Of a DNA stretch of 64,000 nt, positions 9,243-18,400 are shown one piece after another. Under the pieces are notes generated by a model that made no database searches, was not told the DNA's origin, and saw nothing but the letters and a program-made list of their open reading frames with translations. Source of the DNA: an uncultured bacterium. Its GTDB lineage: Bacteria > Gemmatimonadota > Gemmatimonadetes > Longimicrobiales > RSA9. The DNA lies in NCBI GenBank assembly GCA_937889645.1, contig CALBZE010000023.1:1-64000 (forward strand), read 5' to 3'. The stretch's first letter is position 1. Each line of letters opens with the position of its first letter. Position numbers and translations under genes: made by a program.

Positions 9243-9298
9243 AGGCCCTCCTTTGGCGATTGCTGACGGCCGAGCCCGGACGCCGACGCCGGGCTGCC

Positions 9299-10552
9299 TC
9301 ATCGGGTCCGGGCTTCCCCTTCTCTCGTAAGCCCGAAGAGCTGCACGTACTCGACGTCCAGCTCGTCCTTCCACACGCCGAGGATGTAGTCGGCGCCGAT
9401 GTCGTGGACGTCGATGTCGGGGAGCGTGAGCGCGCCGAGCCACCGGCCTTCCGGGTCGAGGATGGTCCAGCGCCGCGGGCCGCGCTCCCACGAGGGACGC
9501 CAGTCCTGGAGCCAGATGTGGCCGCGCGCGTCCACCTTCAACTCGTCGTACGCCGGGAGCGCTTCCGGGCGCGGCATGGCGCCGTAGAAGGAGCGCCAGG
9601 TCGCCTCATCCGCACCCGGGATCGGGAATCGGCTCTGCCGTTCGACCGCATGCTCGACCGCGGCCTCGAACAGTTCGTTCGTGACCCGCTCCGGCGGACG
9701 GGCGTAGCGGACGATCCGCTCCAGCCCGGCGTCGGCGGAGTAGACGAGCACCTCGGGGGCGCCCGGGTCGCCGACGTAGAGCCGACCGTCGTGAACGGCC
9801 GCGCGCGTCCAGCGGGCGAACGGGTAGGGGCCAGCGATCCTGGATCCCGCATAGATCTCGACGCCGAGGCCGCGCCCGAGCGTGTCCAACGGCTCACCCG
9901 CCGCGGAGTACATCAGGTTGGGGTGTGACATCCGGTAGACCGTCGGCTGCGGTCGCAACTGGACGCTGAACCCTGACCCGGTGAGGACGTATCGGTCGCC
10001 GCTCAGGCGGCCGGACAAGGCATGCGAGAAGGGCGTGAGCGCGCCGCCGAACCGGGCCGTGTCCCGCGGCGGCTGAAAGGTCACGATCCCGGCGACGGAG
10101 CCTTCGGGCGCCAGGACCGTGAGCCGCAACAGCCGCGCGTCGTACACCAGCACCGTGTCCGCGCCGCCGCGGACCACGCCCGCGAGCGTCGAGAACTCAC
10201 CAGGCCCCTCGCCCCGCCCGCCGACCGTCCGGACGTGGCGTCCGGCCCCATCGTAGTAGCGCAGATCCGAGCTCCCCAGGTTCGCGACGACGATGCGCCC
10301 GTCCGACAACCGCAGCGCCGCCGCCACGCGGTGGAGCTGATACGCGGCTTCGCCTTCGACGGCCCCGATCGTCGCGATCGGCTCGGTCGATACAGTCCAC
10401 GGCGAGGTGCGACCCCAGGCGGGCGCCGGGCTCTCGACGATCAGGACGCCCGAGCTGTCGCGGACCACGACGCCGTCGGCGGCGCGATCGCCGGCGCCGC
10501 AGGCGGCGAGCGAGAGGACAGCAGCGGGAGCGAACCGGCGTGCGATGCGCAT
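9299..10552 (-). CDS. 6-bladed beta-propeller lipoprotein (copy 1)
   Basis: 417 residues with a short lipoprotein signal (MRIARRFAPAAVLSLAAC). It aligns closely to the next gene: VVRDSSGVLIVES, GAVEGEAAYQLHRVA, LRLSDGRIVVANLGSSDLRYY, GRHVRTVGGRGEGPGEF. The conserved GEAAYQL-RVA and GPGEF blocks show the two are recent paralogues, while the C-terminal halves have diverged. The start has GAGGAGGAAG upstream. Its promoter region is shared with the divergent gene at 10744 and contains a palindromic operator candidate. Confidence 0.8.
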   Translation of the reverse strand: MRIARRFAPAAVLSLAACGAGDRAADGVVVRDSSGVLIVESPAPAWGRTSPWTVSTEPIATIGAVEGEAAYQLHRVAAALRLSDGRIVVANLGSSDLRYYDGAGRHVRTVGGRGEGPGEFSTLAGVVRGGADTVLVYDARLLRLTVLAPEGSVAGIVTFQPPRDTARFGGALTPFSHALSGRLSGDRYVLTGSGFSVQLRPQPTVYRMSHPNLMYSAAGEPLDTLGRGLGVEIYAGSRIAGPYPFARWTRAAVHDGRLYVGDPGAPEVLVYSADAGLERIVRYARPPERVTNELFEAAVEHAVERQSRFPIPGADEATWRSFYGAMPRPEALPAYDELKVDARGHIWLQDWRPSWERGPRRWTILDPEGRWLGALTLPDIDVHDIGADYILGVWKDELDVEYVQLFGLTREGEARTR

Positions 10553-10649
10553 GGCGTCTTCCTCCTCGGTCGGATCCCGAATTCGGGCGCTGCGGGGCGC
10601 CGGTGCCGCGCGCGTCTGGTGCCCCGCCCGCGTCGCCGTCGCCGCGAAA

Positions 10650-10665
10650 TACTAAAACATTAGTA
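10650..10665. promoter_or_regulatory. Palindromic operator candidate TACTAA-N4-TTAGTA
   Basis: A perfect 6+6 dyad (TACTAAAACATTAGTA) sits in an AT-rich patch of an otherwise ~70% GC intergenic region, about midway between the divergent starts at 10552 and 10744. Its form resembles operators of BlaI/MecI/CopY-family repressors, which bind TACTA-type dyads. No such repressor gene is in the window, so the regulator is inferred only. The position would let one protein control both directions. Confidence 0.55.
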
Positions 10666-10743
10666 GTAAGGACGCAACGGCGGCACACGGCCCGGGGGTT
10701 GCAAGATCGCACGATATCTCGGGAGCGAGAGCGGGAGAAGGGA

Positions 10744-11847
10744 ATGCGGAAGGAGATCAGGCGGGGCCGGCGGCGCGCGCGTCGGCGGCTGGGCCGTCGG
10801 CAGTTCAGGATCGGGACGTGGTGGGTGGTGGGTTGGGCGGCGGTGCTGCTGGTGGCGGGGGTGACGGCGTTCCTGGAGAAGCGCAAGGAGTGGGAGGACA
10901 TCAGCCGGCTGGTGGCGTACGCGCGGGAACGCGGGCAGGACCCGCTGGCGCTGATCGAGGCGGCGGGTCGTGCGAACCGGATCTTGTTCCTGGGTGACGT
11001 GCACGGGTCCGCGGCGCCGAAGCAGTGGGCGGCGGAGGCGATCGAGGTGCTGGCGCGGGGCCCGGGGCTGGACGCGGTGGTGCTGGAGGTGGGCGCGGAC
11101 CAGCAGCCGTACATCGATGCGTACCTCGCGAGCGAGCCGGAGAATGCGACGATCCTGTTCGCGCATCCGCGGACGCTGAACCAGGCGCGAGGCGACGACC
11201 GTGCGTTTCTCGAGATCTACCGGCGGGTCTGGAAGCTGAACGAGGAGCTGGGCGCGGGCCGGCGGATCCGGATCGTGGCGGCGGATCTGCCGGGGTGGCC
11301 GCCGGAGGGCCGGTTGCCGCCGGCGGTGGCGGCGGCGCGGTACGCTGCGCGGGACGCGCACATGGAGGAGGTGATCGAGCGGGAGGTGCTGTCGGGTCGG
11401 CCCAAGGCGCGGGTCCTGATCTTCATGGGCGGCTACCATGCGCTGAAGCACGGCACGGCGACGCTGTCCGTCGCGGGCGCCTCGCCGGTGGAGGTGACGT
11501 GGCTCGGGGCGCGGCTGCGGGAACGGCATCCGGGCGAGGTGTTCTCGATCCTGCCGGACGCGCCGCGGGGGAAGTCGTTCCGAGCGGACGCCGTCTCGTA
11601 CGCGGCGACCCGGGCGTTCGACCTGCTGCAGCGGAACCTGGGCGGCGCGCCGTCGCCGTTCGGGCTGCGGGTGGACGAGCGGTTCGACTTCCTGGAGTCG
11701 CCGATCGTGGAGTCGGACCTGCCCGGGCTGAAGCTGTCGCTCGCGCCGAAAGGGTACAAGCTGCGGGAGATGGTCGACGGATATCTGTTCCTGGGCGGGG
11801 GCGGCAGGGGTAGTGGGCGGATGTCGACGACGGGCGGCACGCGGTAG
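10744..11847 (+). CDS. Membrane-anchored EreA/ChaN-like (TIKI superfamily) protein
   Basis: 367 residues. An Arg-rich N terminus precedes one membrane segment (about residues 24-43, WWVVGWAAVLLVAGVTAF), followed by a soluble domain. The domain opens with ANRILFLGDVHGSAAPKQW, and later has DAVVLEVGADQQPYID and VLIFMGGYHALKHG. These match the conserved glycine/aspartate/histidine blocks of the erythromycin esterase-like, ChaN-like, TraB/TIKI superfamily. Members include hydrolases and haem-binding proteins; which activity applies here cannot be told. The gene diverges from the propeller operon and probably shares its regulation. Confidence 0.6.
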   Translation: MRKEIRRGRRRARRRLGRRQFRIGTWWVVGWAAVLLVAGVTAFLEKRKEWEDISRLVAYARERGQDPLALIEAAGRANRILFLGDVHGSAAPKQWAAEAIEVLARGPGLDAVVLEVGADQQPYIDAYLASEPENATILFAHPRTLNQARGDDRAFLEIYRRVWKLNEELGAGRRIRIVAADLPGWPPEGRLPPAVAAARYAARDAHMEEVIEREVLSGRPKARVLIFMGGYHALKHGTATLSVAGASPVEVTWLGARLRERHPGEVFSILPDAPRGKSFRADAVSYAATRAFDLLQRNLGGAPSPFGLRVDERFDFLESPIVESDLPGLKLSLAPKGYKLREMVDGYLFLGGGGRGSGRMSTTGGTR

Positions 11848-11907
11848 CGACGGCGGAGAGCGGCGCCCATCTGCCGCTCCCGGCCGCCCTATATCACGAC
11901 GCCGCGG

Positions 11908-12711
11908 TCACCGCACGAGCAACGTTATGGCGGTGAGGGTGCCGAAGCCGATGAGCAGGCGCTTCAGGGTGAACTTGCCGCCGGTGACCGGGCGGGTCCA
12001 GACGAGCGCGACGCCACCGCACCCGGCCTGATACGCGTACTGTGGCGGGATCTCGGCCGCGCTCCGGTAGATCTCGACGCCCTCGACCTCTTTGGTGGTG
12101 GTGATGATGTCGAGATCTTCGGGTGCCACGGGGAGCCCGTCGACGAGGATCGTCATCGGGCACATGGAGCGACGGGGCACGGTGGCGAGGATGTGGCGCA
12201 CCGACGCGTATCGCCGGACATCCTCGTGGAAGAAGATGCGCCCGACCCCGCGCTTGGCGTTCAGGTCGGCACGGCTGTAGAACTCGTCGAGCCGCGCATT
12301 TCCGTACCATCGCCGTTCGACGACGGTGAGGGGCTCGAGCATGATCGCCTCGGCGCTCATGCGGATCTCGACGGTGACTCTCTGCGATTTGTCGACATCG
12401 ACGACGGGCGTGGAGACGGCGACGTAGCCGATGTGCCGGACGGCGAGCGTGTACCGGCCGGCGTCGGGCGCCGAGACCGCGAAGAGCCCCAGCGTGTCGC
12501 TCAGCGTGGCGTTCACCTCCTTGCCGTTCTTGTCGAGGAGGACGACCTCGGCGTACGCAATGGGCGCGTTGCTGGTGGCATCCAGGACGGTGCCGGTCAC
12601 GACCTGCGCGGCGGCGGGCGCGGCCGCGAGGAGCAGGGCGATGAGCGCGGAAAGCGCCGGGATTGTCGGAAGCGCGGGAAGGATTCGGGCGCGCACGGAC
12701 GGGCGGCGCAT
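11908..12711 (-). CDS. Carboxypeptidase-regulatory domain plus TonB plug-only protein
   Basis: 267 residues. The signal peptide ends at APAAAQ. A CarboxypepD_reg-like beta sandwich follows (VVTGTVLDATSNAPIAYAEV ... GLFAVSAPDAGRYTLAVRHIGY), then a region like the plug domain of TonB receptors (ILVDGLPVAPEDLDII, VEGVEIYRSAAEIPPQY, CGGVALVWTR). It ends in one hydrophobic helix (LLIGFGTLTAITLLVR). No beta barrel follows, so it cannot be a complete receptor. The same architecture recurs at 33123. An in-frame ATG at 12816 would add 35 residues, so the start is uncertain. It is probably in an operon with the gene at 12879. Confidence 0.72.
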   Translation of the reverse strand: MRRPSVRARILPALPTIPALSALIALLLAAAPAAAQVVTGTVLDATSNAPIAYAEVVLLDKNGKEVNATLSDTLGLFAVSAPDAGRYTLAVRHIGYVAVSTPVVDVDKSQRVTVEIRMSAEAIMLEPLTVVERRWYGNARLDEFYSRADLNAKRGVGRIFFHEDVRRYASVRHILATVPRRSMCPMTILVDGLPVAPEDLDIITTTKEVEGVEIYRSAAEIPPQYAYQAGCGGVALVWTRPVTGGKFTLKRLLIGFGTLTAITLLVR

Positions 12712-12878
12712 CGACGGCTGGATCACGTGGTCCTGATCGAGCGGTGAACGGGAGCGGCGTCGTGCCGCGGGAGTGCGCCCGGTGGAGATGGGCGCCAGGC
12801 TGCTGCGCGGGTACATGGTCCTTATAGCTCCGGCTGTGGGGATGTGCAAGGGCCGGACCTCCGGGCCCGCTGAGCTCG

Positions 12879-14429
12879 TCAAGGCGCGGGGCGTAGCAGC
12901 AGCTCCGCGGTGAAGAGGCGACCGTCGCGTGTGCGTCCCCGCTCGAGCCAGGGGGCGAATCCGAATCGCGTCGCCTCGATCTCGATCTCCGTATCCGTCG
13001 GAATCGCACAGACGGTGAAAAGGCCGGCCAATGTGGTCCGGACTTCGGTCTCCCGGACTCGCCGACCGTCGGACCAGCGGACGACGACGCGGGCGTTCGG
13101 CAACGGGTTGCCGTCGACGTCGCCGACGAAGCCGACCGCGTCGACCGTGTCGTCTCTCTTCCGGTGCACGCCGCACCCCTGGGCCGCGAGCGCGGCGGGC
13201 GATTCGATGGTGAAGATCGACGACGTCGGCTCCGGCGACGTCGTCGTCCCGTCGGGCTCGTCGTCGCGGCCCATCTCCGCGGCCAGCGCGCTGTCGGCCC
13301 AGATCACCTCGCCCGCTTCGTCGAGGGCGAAGACGACGTGCGCGCCGTCCTCCACGACGAGGTCGCCGTTCCCACGGCGCTGGGACCGGAGGCGGACCGG
13401 CATGCGCAGCGTCCAGTCGCGGATGATCCAGAGGCCGGAGGGCAAGTAGGCGAACCGCAGCGACCCCCTGGCCGACGGGATCGGCGAGCTCCGCCAGGGG
13501 ATGATGTATCGGAAGTCCAGCGAATGGAGCACGAGGCGGTCGCGGTCGAGCCAGAGGACGCCGGCGATCCTGGCGGTATCGTCGTCGCCTACGGGCTCGA
13601 AGGCCAGGCCGATCAGGCCGGGAGCGGGCGGATCCGCGGTAGTCACGTGGAAGCAGTGGGAGGCGAGGAAGGCGTCTTCGAGGAAGATGTCGGGACCCGG
13701 TACCAATAGCTGGACCGTGCCGTCGGTGTATCGGATAGCGAACCCCTCGCGGAGGAGCCGGTCGGGCGGCGCGAACTCCCACGGCGCGCCCATCCTCCGC
13801 CAGAGCCAATCGGCGCGGTAAGAGATCGTCGGCTCGAGCGTTCGCCTGTCGAGTTGTCGCGATGTTCGCGCGATGCGGTAGTCGACCTTCCGGGTCTCGG
13901 TGGCCCAGGCGGCGACGCGGAGCGCGGTGCGCGCGGCGTCCCAGAGCGAGTACTCGAGCGGGCGGCCGGCGCCGGCGGCGTCGCAGCGATTCTCGACCCG
14001 GGCGGCGATCTCGGGGAGCTCGATCGGACGGATGGCGAGGGAGACGTCGTGGGCGATCGTCTGGCCACGCTCGAGGGTGACCGGCTCGGACTCGTACGGC
14101 GCGTAGCCCAGGAACTCGATGTGGATGCGGTAGCGGCCCGGTGCGGCGACCGTGATCAGGTACCGGCCATCGCCTCCGGTCAGCGCGGCCGTCGCGCGGC
14201 CGCCGTCCTCGGGGACGAGGCGGACGAACGCGCCGACGATCGCGTCGCCCGAGCCCTCGGCCGCGACGCGGCCCACGACCTGCTGGGCGAGCGCGCGCGG
14301 CGCGCCCCAGAGCGCGGTGACGAGCGTGAGCCCGGCGACGAATGCGGGGTGAGGGATGGATGGATCTCTCTGGATCCGTCCGGCTCGGGCTACACCGGAC
14401 GACGGGGGTCGTGCCGCCATCCGCAGCAT
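12879..14429 (-). CDS. Exported protein with N- and C-terminal carboxypeptidase-regulatory-like domains
   Basis: 516 residues. Signal peptide to about residue 48 (PRALAQ). The first CarboxypepD_reg-like domain runs VVGRVAAEGSGDAIVGAFVRL to FLGYAPYESEPVTLERG. A long middle region (about residues 150-400) is unrecognised and beta-rich, with SRQLDRRTLEPTISYRADW and ILWLDRD-like strands, reminiscent of outer-membrane lipoprotein-sorting folds. A second regulatory-like domain sits at the C terminus (FVGDVDGNPLPNARVVVRW ... FTVCAIPTDTEIEIEA). The start is supported by GGAGG eight bases upstream. It lies in the same direction as the plug-only gene at 11908, 168 bases upstream of that gene's chosen start. 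Confidence 0.7.
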   Translation of the reverse strand: MLRMAARPPSSGVARAGRIQRDPSIPHPAFVAGLTLVTALWGAPRALAQQVVGRVAAEGSGDAIVGAFVRLVPEDGGRATAALTGGDGRYLITVAAPGRYRIHIEFLGYAPYESEPVTLERGQTIAHDVSLAIRPIELPEIAARVENRCDAAGAGRPLEYSLWDAARTALRVAAWATETRKVDYRIARTSRQLDRRTLEPTISYRADWLWRRMGAPWEFAPPDRLLREGFAIRYTDGTVQLLVPGPDIFLEDAFLASHCFHVTTADPPAPGLIGLAFEPVGDDDTARIAGVLWLDRDRLVLHSLDFRYIIPWRSSPIPSARGSLRFAYLPSGLWIIRDWTLRMPVRLRSQRRGNGDLVVEDGAHVVFALDEAGEVIWADSALAAEMGRDDEPDGTTTSPEPTSSIFTIESPAALAAQGCGVHRKRDDTVDAVGFVGDVDGNPLPNARVVVRWSDGRRVRETEVRTTLAGLFTVCAIPTDTEIEIEATRFGFAPWLERGRTRDGRLFTAELLLRPAP

Positions 14430-14600
14430 TTCGACGTCCTCCGATCGGATCGGTCGTATCGAATGAACGCGCGAGCGAGCGCGAACATGGACACCGGCCT
14501 CGCGGTTCCCGCCGTCGGGTGCCGGTCCGGCCTTCTTCTTGCACGCGCGCCGGGCACGTTCCAGGGTGGACGAACCACGAACTCGTGACGGGCCCGGGCG

Positions 14601-15212
14601 ATGTCGAAGGCGAAGCGAACGGTCATGAAGATCCGGACGAAGGTGAGGGACGCGGCCCAGCTCGACGGCGTGGATGCCGATGCGGCCGACCGGTCGGGCT
14701 TCTCCCCGCTGCACTGGATGGCGGCCGGGCTGTTCCTGGCGACGGGAGCGGAGGCGGTGGCGAGCCGACGGTTCGCGTCCGAGGTGGACGGGCCACGTCG
14801 ATCGGGTTGGAAGGTACTGGGGCTGGCGCCGCTCGTTGCGGCGCCACTCGCGGGCGCGGCGCACGCGCTCGAGGCGGCGCGGCCGGGGCGGCGCGCGGGT
14901 CGCGCCGCACGGGTGCTGGATGGGGTGGTCGTGGGGGTGGCGGCGGCCGCGGCCGCGGCAGGGGTGTACGGCGCGCTGACGGCGCGGCGCGACCCGCGCT
15001 GGTACCGGCGGGGGCGCGGCCGGAGGAACGCGGTGTTGGATGCGGTCGCGCCGCTGGCGGTGGGCGCGACGGGCGTGCTCGGGCTGGTGCTCGAGCGCGA
15101 GGCCCGTGAGGAAGCGGAGCGGCGACGTCGCCTGGAGCAGCGAGCGAGGTTGCTCGACCGGCTGATTCCGCGCCGGCGCGCGAAGATCGACCGGATCGTG
15201 GTGCACGTCTGA
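14601..15212 (+). CDS. Small integral membrane protein, unknown function
   Basis: 203 residues with four predicted hydrophobic segments (about 38-55, 69-90, 105-125 and 143-162) and a strongly basic Arg/Glu-rich C-terminal tail (REEAERRRRLEQRARLLDRL). Not recognised as a known family. The next gene starts seven bases after its stop, so the two are probably co-transcribed. An internal ATG at 14625 is an alternative start; neither has a strong ribosome binding site. Confidence 0.6.
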   Translation: MSKAKRTVMKIRTKVRDAAQLDGVDADAADRSGFSPLHWMAAGLFLATGAEAVASRRFASEVDGPRRSGWKVLGLAPLVAAPLAGAAHALEAARPGRRAGRAARVLDGVVVGVAAAAAAAGVYGALTARRDPRWYRRGRGRRNAVLDAVAPLAVGATGVLGLVLEREAREEAERRRRLEQRARLLDRLIPRRRAKIDRIVVHV

Positions 15213-15219
15213 TGCGGGC

Positions 15220-15441
15220 GTGAGCGTGCCGACCGTGCTCCTCTTCGTGACCGGGATGGACGGTGCCGAGGACGAGGCGCGCGTGCAGGATCTCCTGCGC
15301 GCGGAGCCGGGCGTTCTCGGCGCCGTCGCCAGTCACCGGGACGGGTGCGCGGAGGTCGAGATCGACGACGATCGGGTCACCTACCGACGACTGATCGAGC
15401 TCATCGAGGCGGCGGGCTATCGGGCCGAGCTGGGCGGTTGA
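15220..15441 (+). CDS. HMA-like ferredoxin-fold protein lacking the metal-binding cysteines
   Basis: 73 residues starting from GTG. The pattern VLLFVTGMDGAEDEARVQDLL ... AEVEIDDDRVTYRRLIELIEAAGYRAEL matches heavy-metal-associated domains (beta-alpha-beta-beta-alpha-beta, ending in the AGY motif). The usual GMxCxxC loop reads GMDGAED, so copper or zinc binding of the normal kind is lost. Its last 41 bases overlap the 3' end of the convergent tamB-like gene. Confidence 0.55.
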   Translation: MSVPTVLLFVTGMDGAEDEARVQDLLRAEPGVLGAVASHRDGCAEVEIDDDRVTYRRLIELIEAAGYRAELGG

Positions 15442-18400
15442 GCCCGCGCCCTCCTTCGCCGAACTCCCATTCCCAGAAGAGGCCGACGCCGGTCTTCCTG
15501 CGCACCGTGAAGCCGGGCTCGTCCCTCCCGCCCGGCGCCGCCGGGAAGAAGCGAGGCACGCTGAAGGCCTCGAGCTCGGCGCCGAGAGGCGCGTAGCCGC
15601 TGGCGCGGACGCGGACGCCCGGGAGCAGGTGTCCATCGAGCGCCTGGGTCACGAAGACCTCGAAGCGATCGATGACCGCGCCGGCGCCGAGCATCGGCCC
15701 GACGGCGATGGGCGCGGGGTAGCTCGGCCCGACCCGGATCGTGCCCGCCTGCAGCCAGCCGCGCTCGAGCGGGATGTAGTCGTACGCCTCGTCGGCCGCG
15801 TAGCTCCAGAGGAGCGTGGCCGATTGCGTGAAGCTGCGCTCGTCGAACAGGTCGGCGGGATTCGACGGGCGCCAGACCGGCCAGCGTCGCCAGCCGGTCA
15901 CCGGCTGCGGCTCGAGGTCGTAGATCAGCAGCTCGCCCAGCTGCTCCTGCGTCTCGGGGAGGAGCGACCAGCGGGTCAGCCGTTCGGTCGGCCGGCCGGC
16001 GGGCCCGATGCCGAGGAACTCGAGGGGTGGGGACCGGCGGGGCGCCGTCGCGGTCGCGATGCGCCCCGAGCCGACCTGCCACTCCTCGCGATACTCGGCC
16101 TTGATCGCGATGCGCGGCTCCGTGCCGCCCTCGAAGCCGGCCGTGCCGCCGACGACGTGAAATCGTTTGCCGAAGAAGGCGTAGTATCCGCCCTCGACGT
16201 CGAGCGTGCCGTGTACCTCGATCGTCTCCTCCCCCGTCACCACCACGACCTCGCCCGTGCCGTACAGGTCGCTGTCCTCGTCCAGGACCGAGAACGCGGT
16301 GTCGACCTCGATGACGACGCGTACGTCGATCGGCGGCGGCCGGTCGTCGCGGGCGCGGCGGCGCAGCTCGGAGTCTTCGGGCCACGGGACGCGGCGGGCG
16401 AGGTCGGCGTAGGGCGGGTCGTCGGGGTCGAGGACGGGGTCCGGCCGGAACGCGTCCTCGTGCAGCCAGCCGTGCAGATCGTAGACGCGGCCGGTGAGCG
16501 AGGGCCGGTCGAACGGGCCCTCGAGCGCGAGCGTGGCGGAGGCGGTGACGTCGCCTTCCTCGTCGTCCTTGAAGTTCACGCTGTCGACGCGCACGGCAAG
16601 GTCGAAGCGGCGCGGGCGGTCGAAGAGGCGGACCGTACCCGTGACGACGACGTCGCCGCCGCCGGCGCGGGCGCCGAGGGTGTCGACGACGAGGAGCCCG
16701 TCGACGAGGCGCGTCTCGGCCGCGATCTCGTCGACCGCGAGCGAGAGCGGTTCGACGAAGAGCGCACCGTCGTCGAGCGTGAAGCGCGCATCGAAGCGCG
16801 GGGCGTCCACCGTGCCGCGGATGCGGCCGCGCCCTCGCGCGACGCCGCGCACGCTGTCGATCGCCTCCGGAAACGGGAGGAGCGCGAGCGGGAGCGAGTC
16901 GGCGACGACGTCGACGTGGATGGCGCCGTCGCCGGCGAGGACGACGGAGCCGTCGGCGACGGCGACGAGGTCGGGCGGGCGCGGCGCGGGCGGTGCCGGT
17001 GGCGCGGGCGGCGCGGGCGGTGCGGGTGCCGGACGTGGGCGCGGAGCGGGCGGCGTGACCGGCGCCGCCGGCTCGAGTCCCGCGACGCGGCGCGCGGCCT
17101 CCGGCTCCGCGGTCACGACCGCGGTGCCCGACAGCACGGGCGGCGCCGCGGGGCGATCGACGAGCCGCGCGGCGAGCGTCGCATGAATGCCGTCGATCCC
17201 GACGACGGCTACGTCGCCGGTGATCGTGAGGAGCTCGGCGGGTCCGACGATGTCGAGACGAGCCGCGAACGCGGTGTCCGCCGCGCGGAGTGGCTCGGCG
17301 CGGAGCGCGAGGTCGAGGTACGGCTCGGGCTCGAGGACGACGTCGCCGCGGGCGGCGAAGCGGGAGACCTCTCCTCCGGCGCCGGTCCGGGCGAGCCGGG
17401 CGCGGAGTGCGATGCCGTCGCGGGCAGTGCCGTCGCCGGCGATCCAGCCGGTCCACGCGCCGGCGCCCGGGATCGCGACGCCGAACACGCGCTCGAAGTC
17501 CGCGGCGTGCACGGGCGCGGCCTCGGCGCGGAAGCGGCGGAAGCGCAGCGTCGGCTCGAGGTCGATCCCGCCGCGGGCCGCCGCGAGGGAGCGCCCGCTC
17601 GCCGCGCGCAGCCAGGCGATGTCGATCGTGCGGAGGCCCGGCCCGCCGGAGAGGGTAACGACGCCCGCGCCGCCGCCCGGCGCGGCCCGCCCGAGCCGCG
17701 GGATGAATGTGGCCAACTCGGCGAACGCGAAGGTGTCCGCGGCGAGGGTCGTCGTCCAGGCGTTGGAGCGGTCCGCGTGGAAGTCGGCCGCGACGAGGGT
17801 CGCGGGGAGGCGCACCTTCGCCCGGGCGACGAGGCGGTCGCTCCGTTCGACGGTGAGGGCGAGCGAGCGGACATCGAGCGGCCGGCCGCGGATCTCGCCG
17901 ACGGCGTTGGCGTCGACGACCTCGAGGCGTTCCGCGAGCCCGGCGTCGCGCCCGCCGATTCGGATGTCGACGGCGACGAGGTCGATGTCGCGCATGCGCC
18001 AGAGCCAGCGATCGACTGCCCGCTCGGACGGTAGATCCTCAGCGGCGTGCACCGGCGCCCGCTCTCGTGGCGCCAGCGCTCCAACACTGCCGCGCTCCAC
18101 CTCGAGCCGCCTCACCTCGACCCGTGGCTCGAGGATCTCGACGAAGAAGTCGAGCCCCGAGGCGTTGTCATGGGAAGCGATCCTTTCGCGGAAGGTCACT
18201 CCCGGCTGCCTGAGACGGAGCTCCTCGAAGACGAGGACCGGCGTGCCGGTCGCGACGGCGCCCGGCCGCCCCGTGGTGGCGGGAGCACCGGCCGCCGGCG
18301 GCGTCCCCGCACCGAGTACCCCGCCCGCGCCCCGGACCACCCCCTCCGCCCACGGCAGCTCTACCTCGACGTCGTCGCCGACCACCGCGCGCACGCCCTC

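Noticed and set aside
8034..9491. Longer start for propeller lipoprotein copy 2 at 9491
   Set aside because: It would add an Arg/Pro-rich leader before a perfect lipoprotein signal, and the ATG at 9242 has an AAAGGAGG site.
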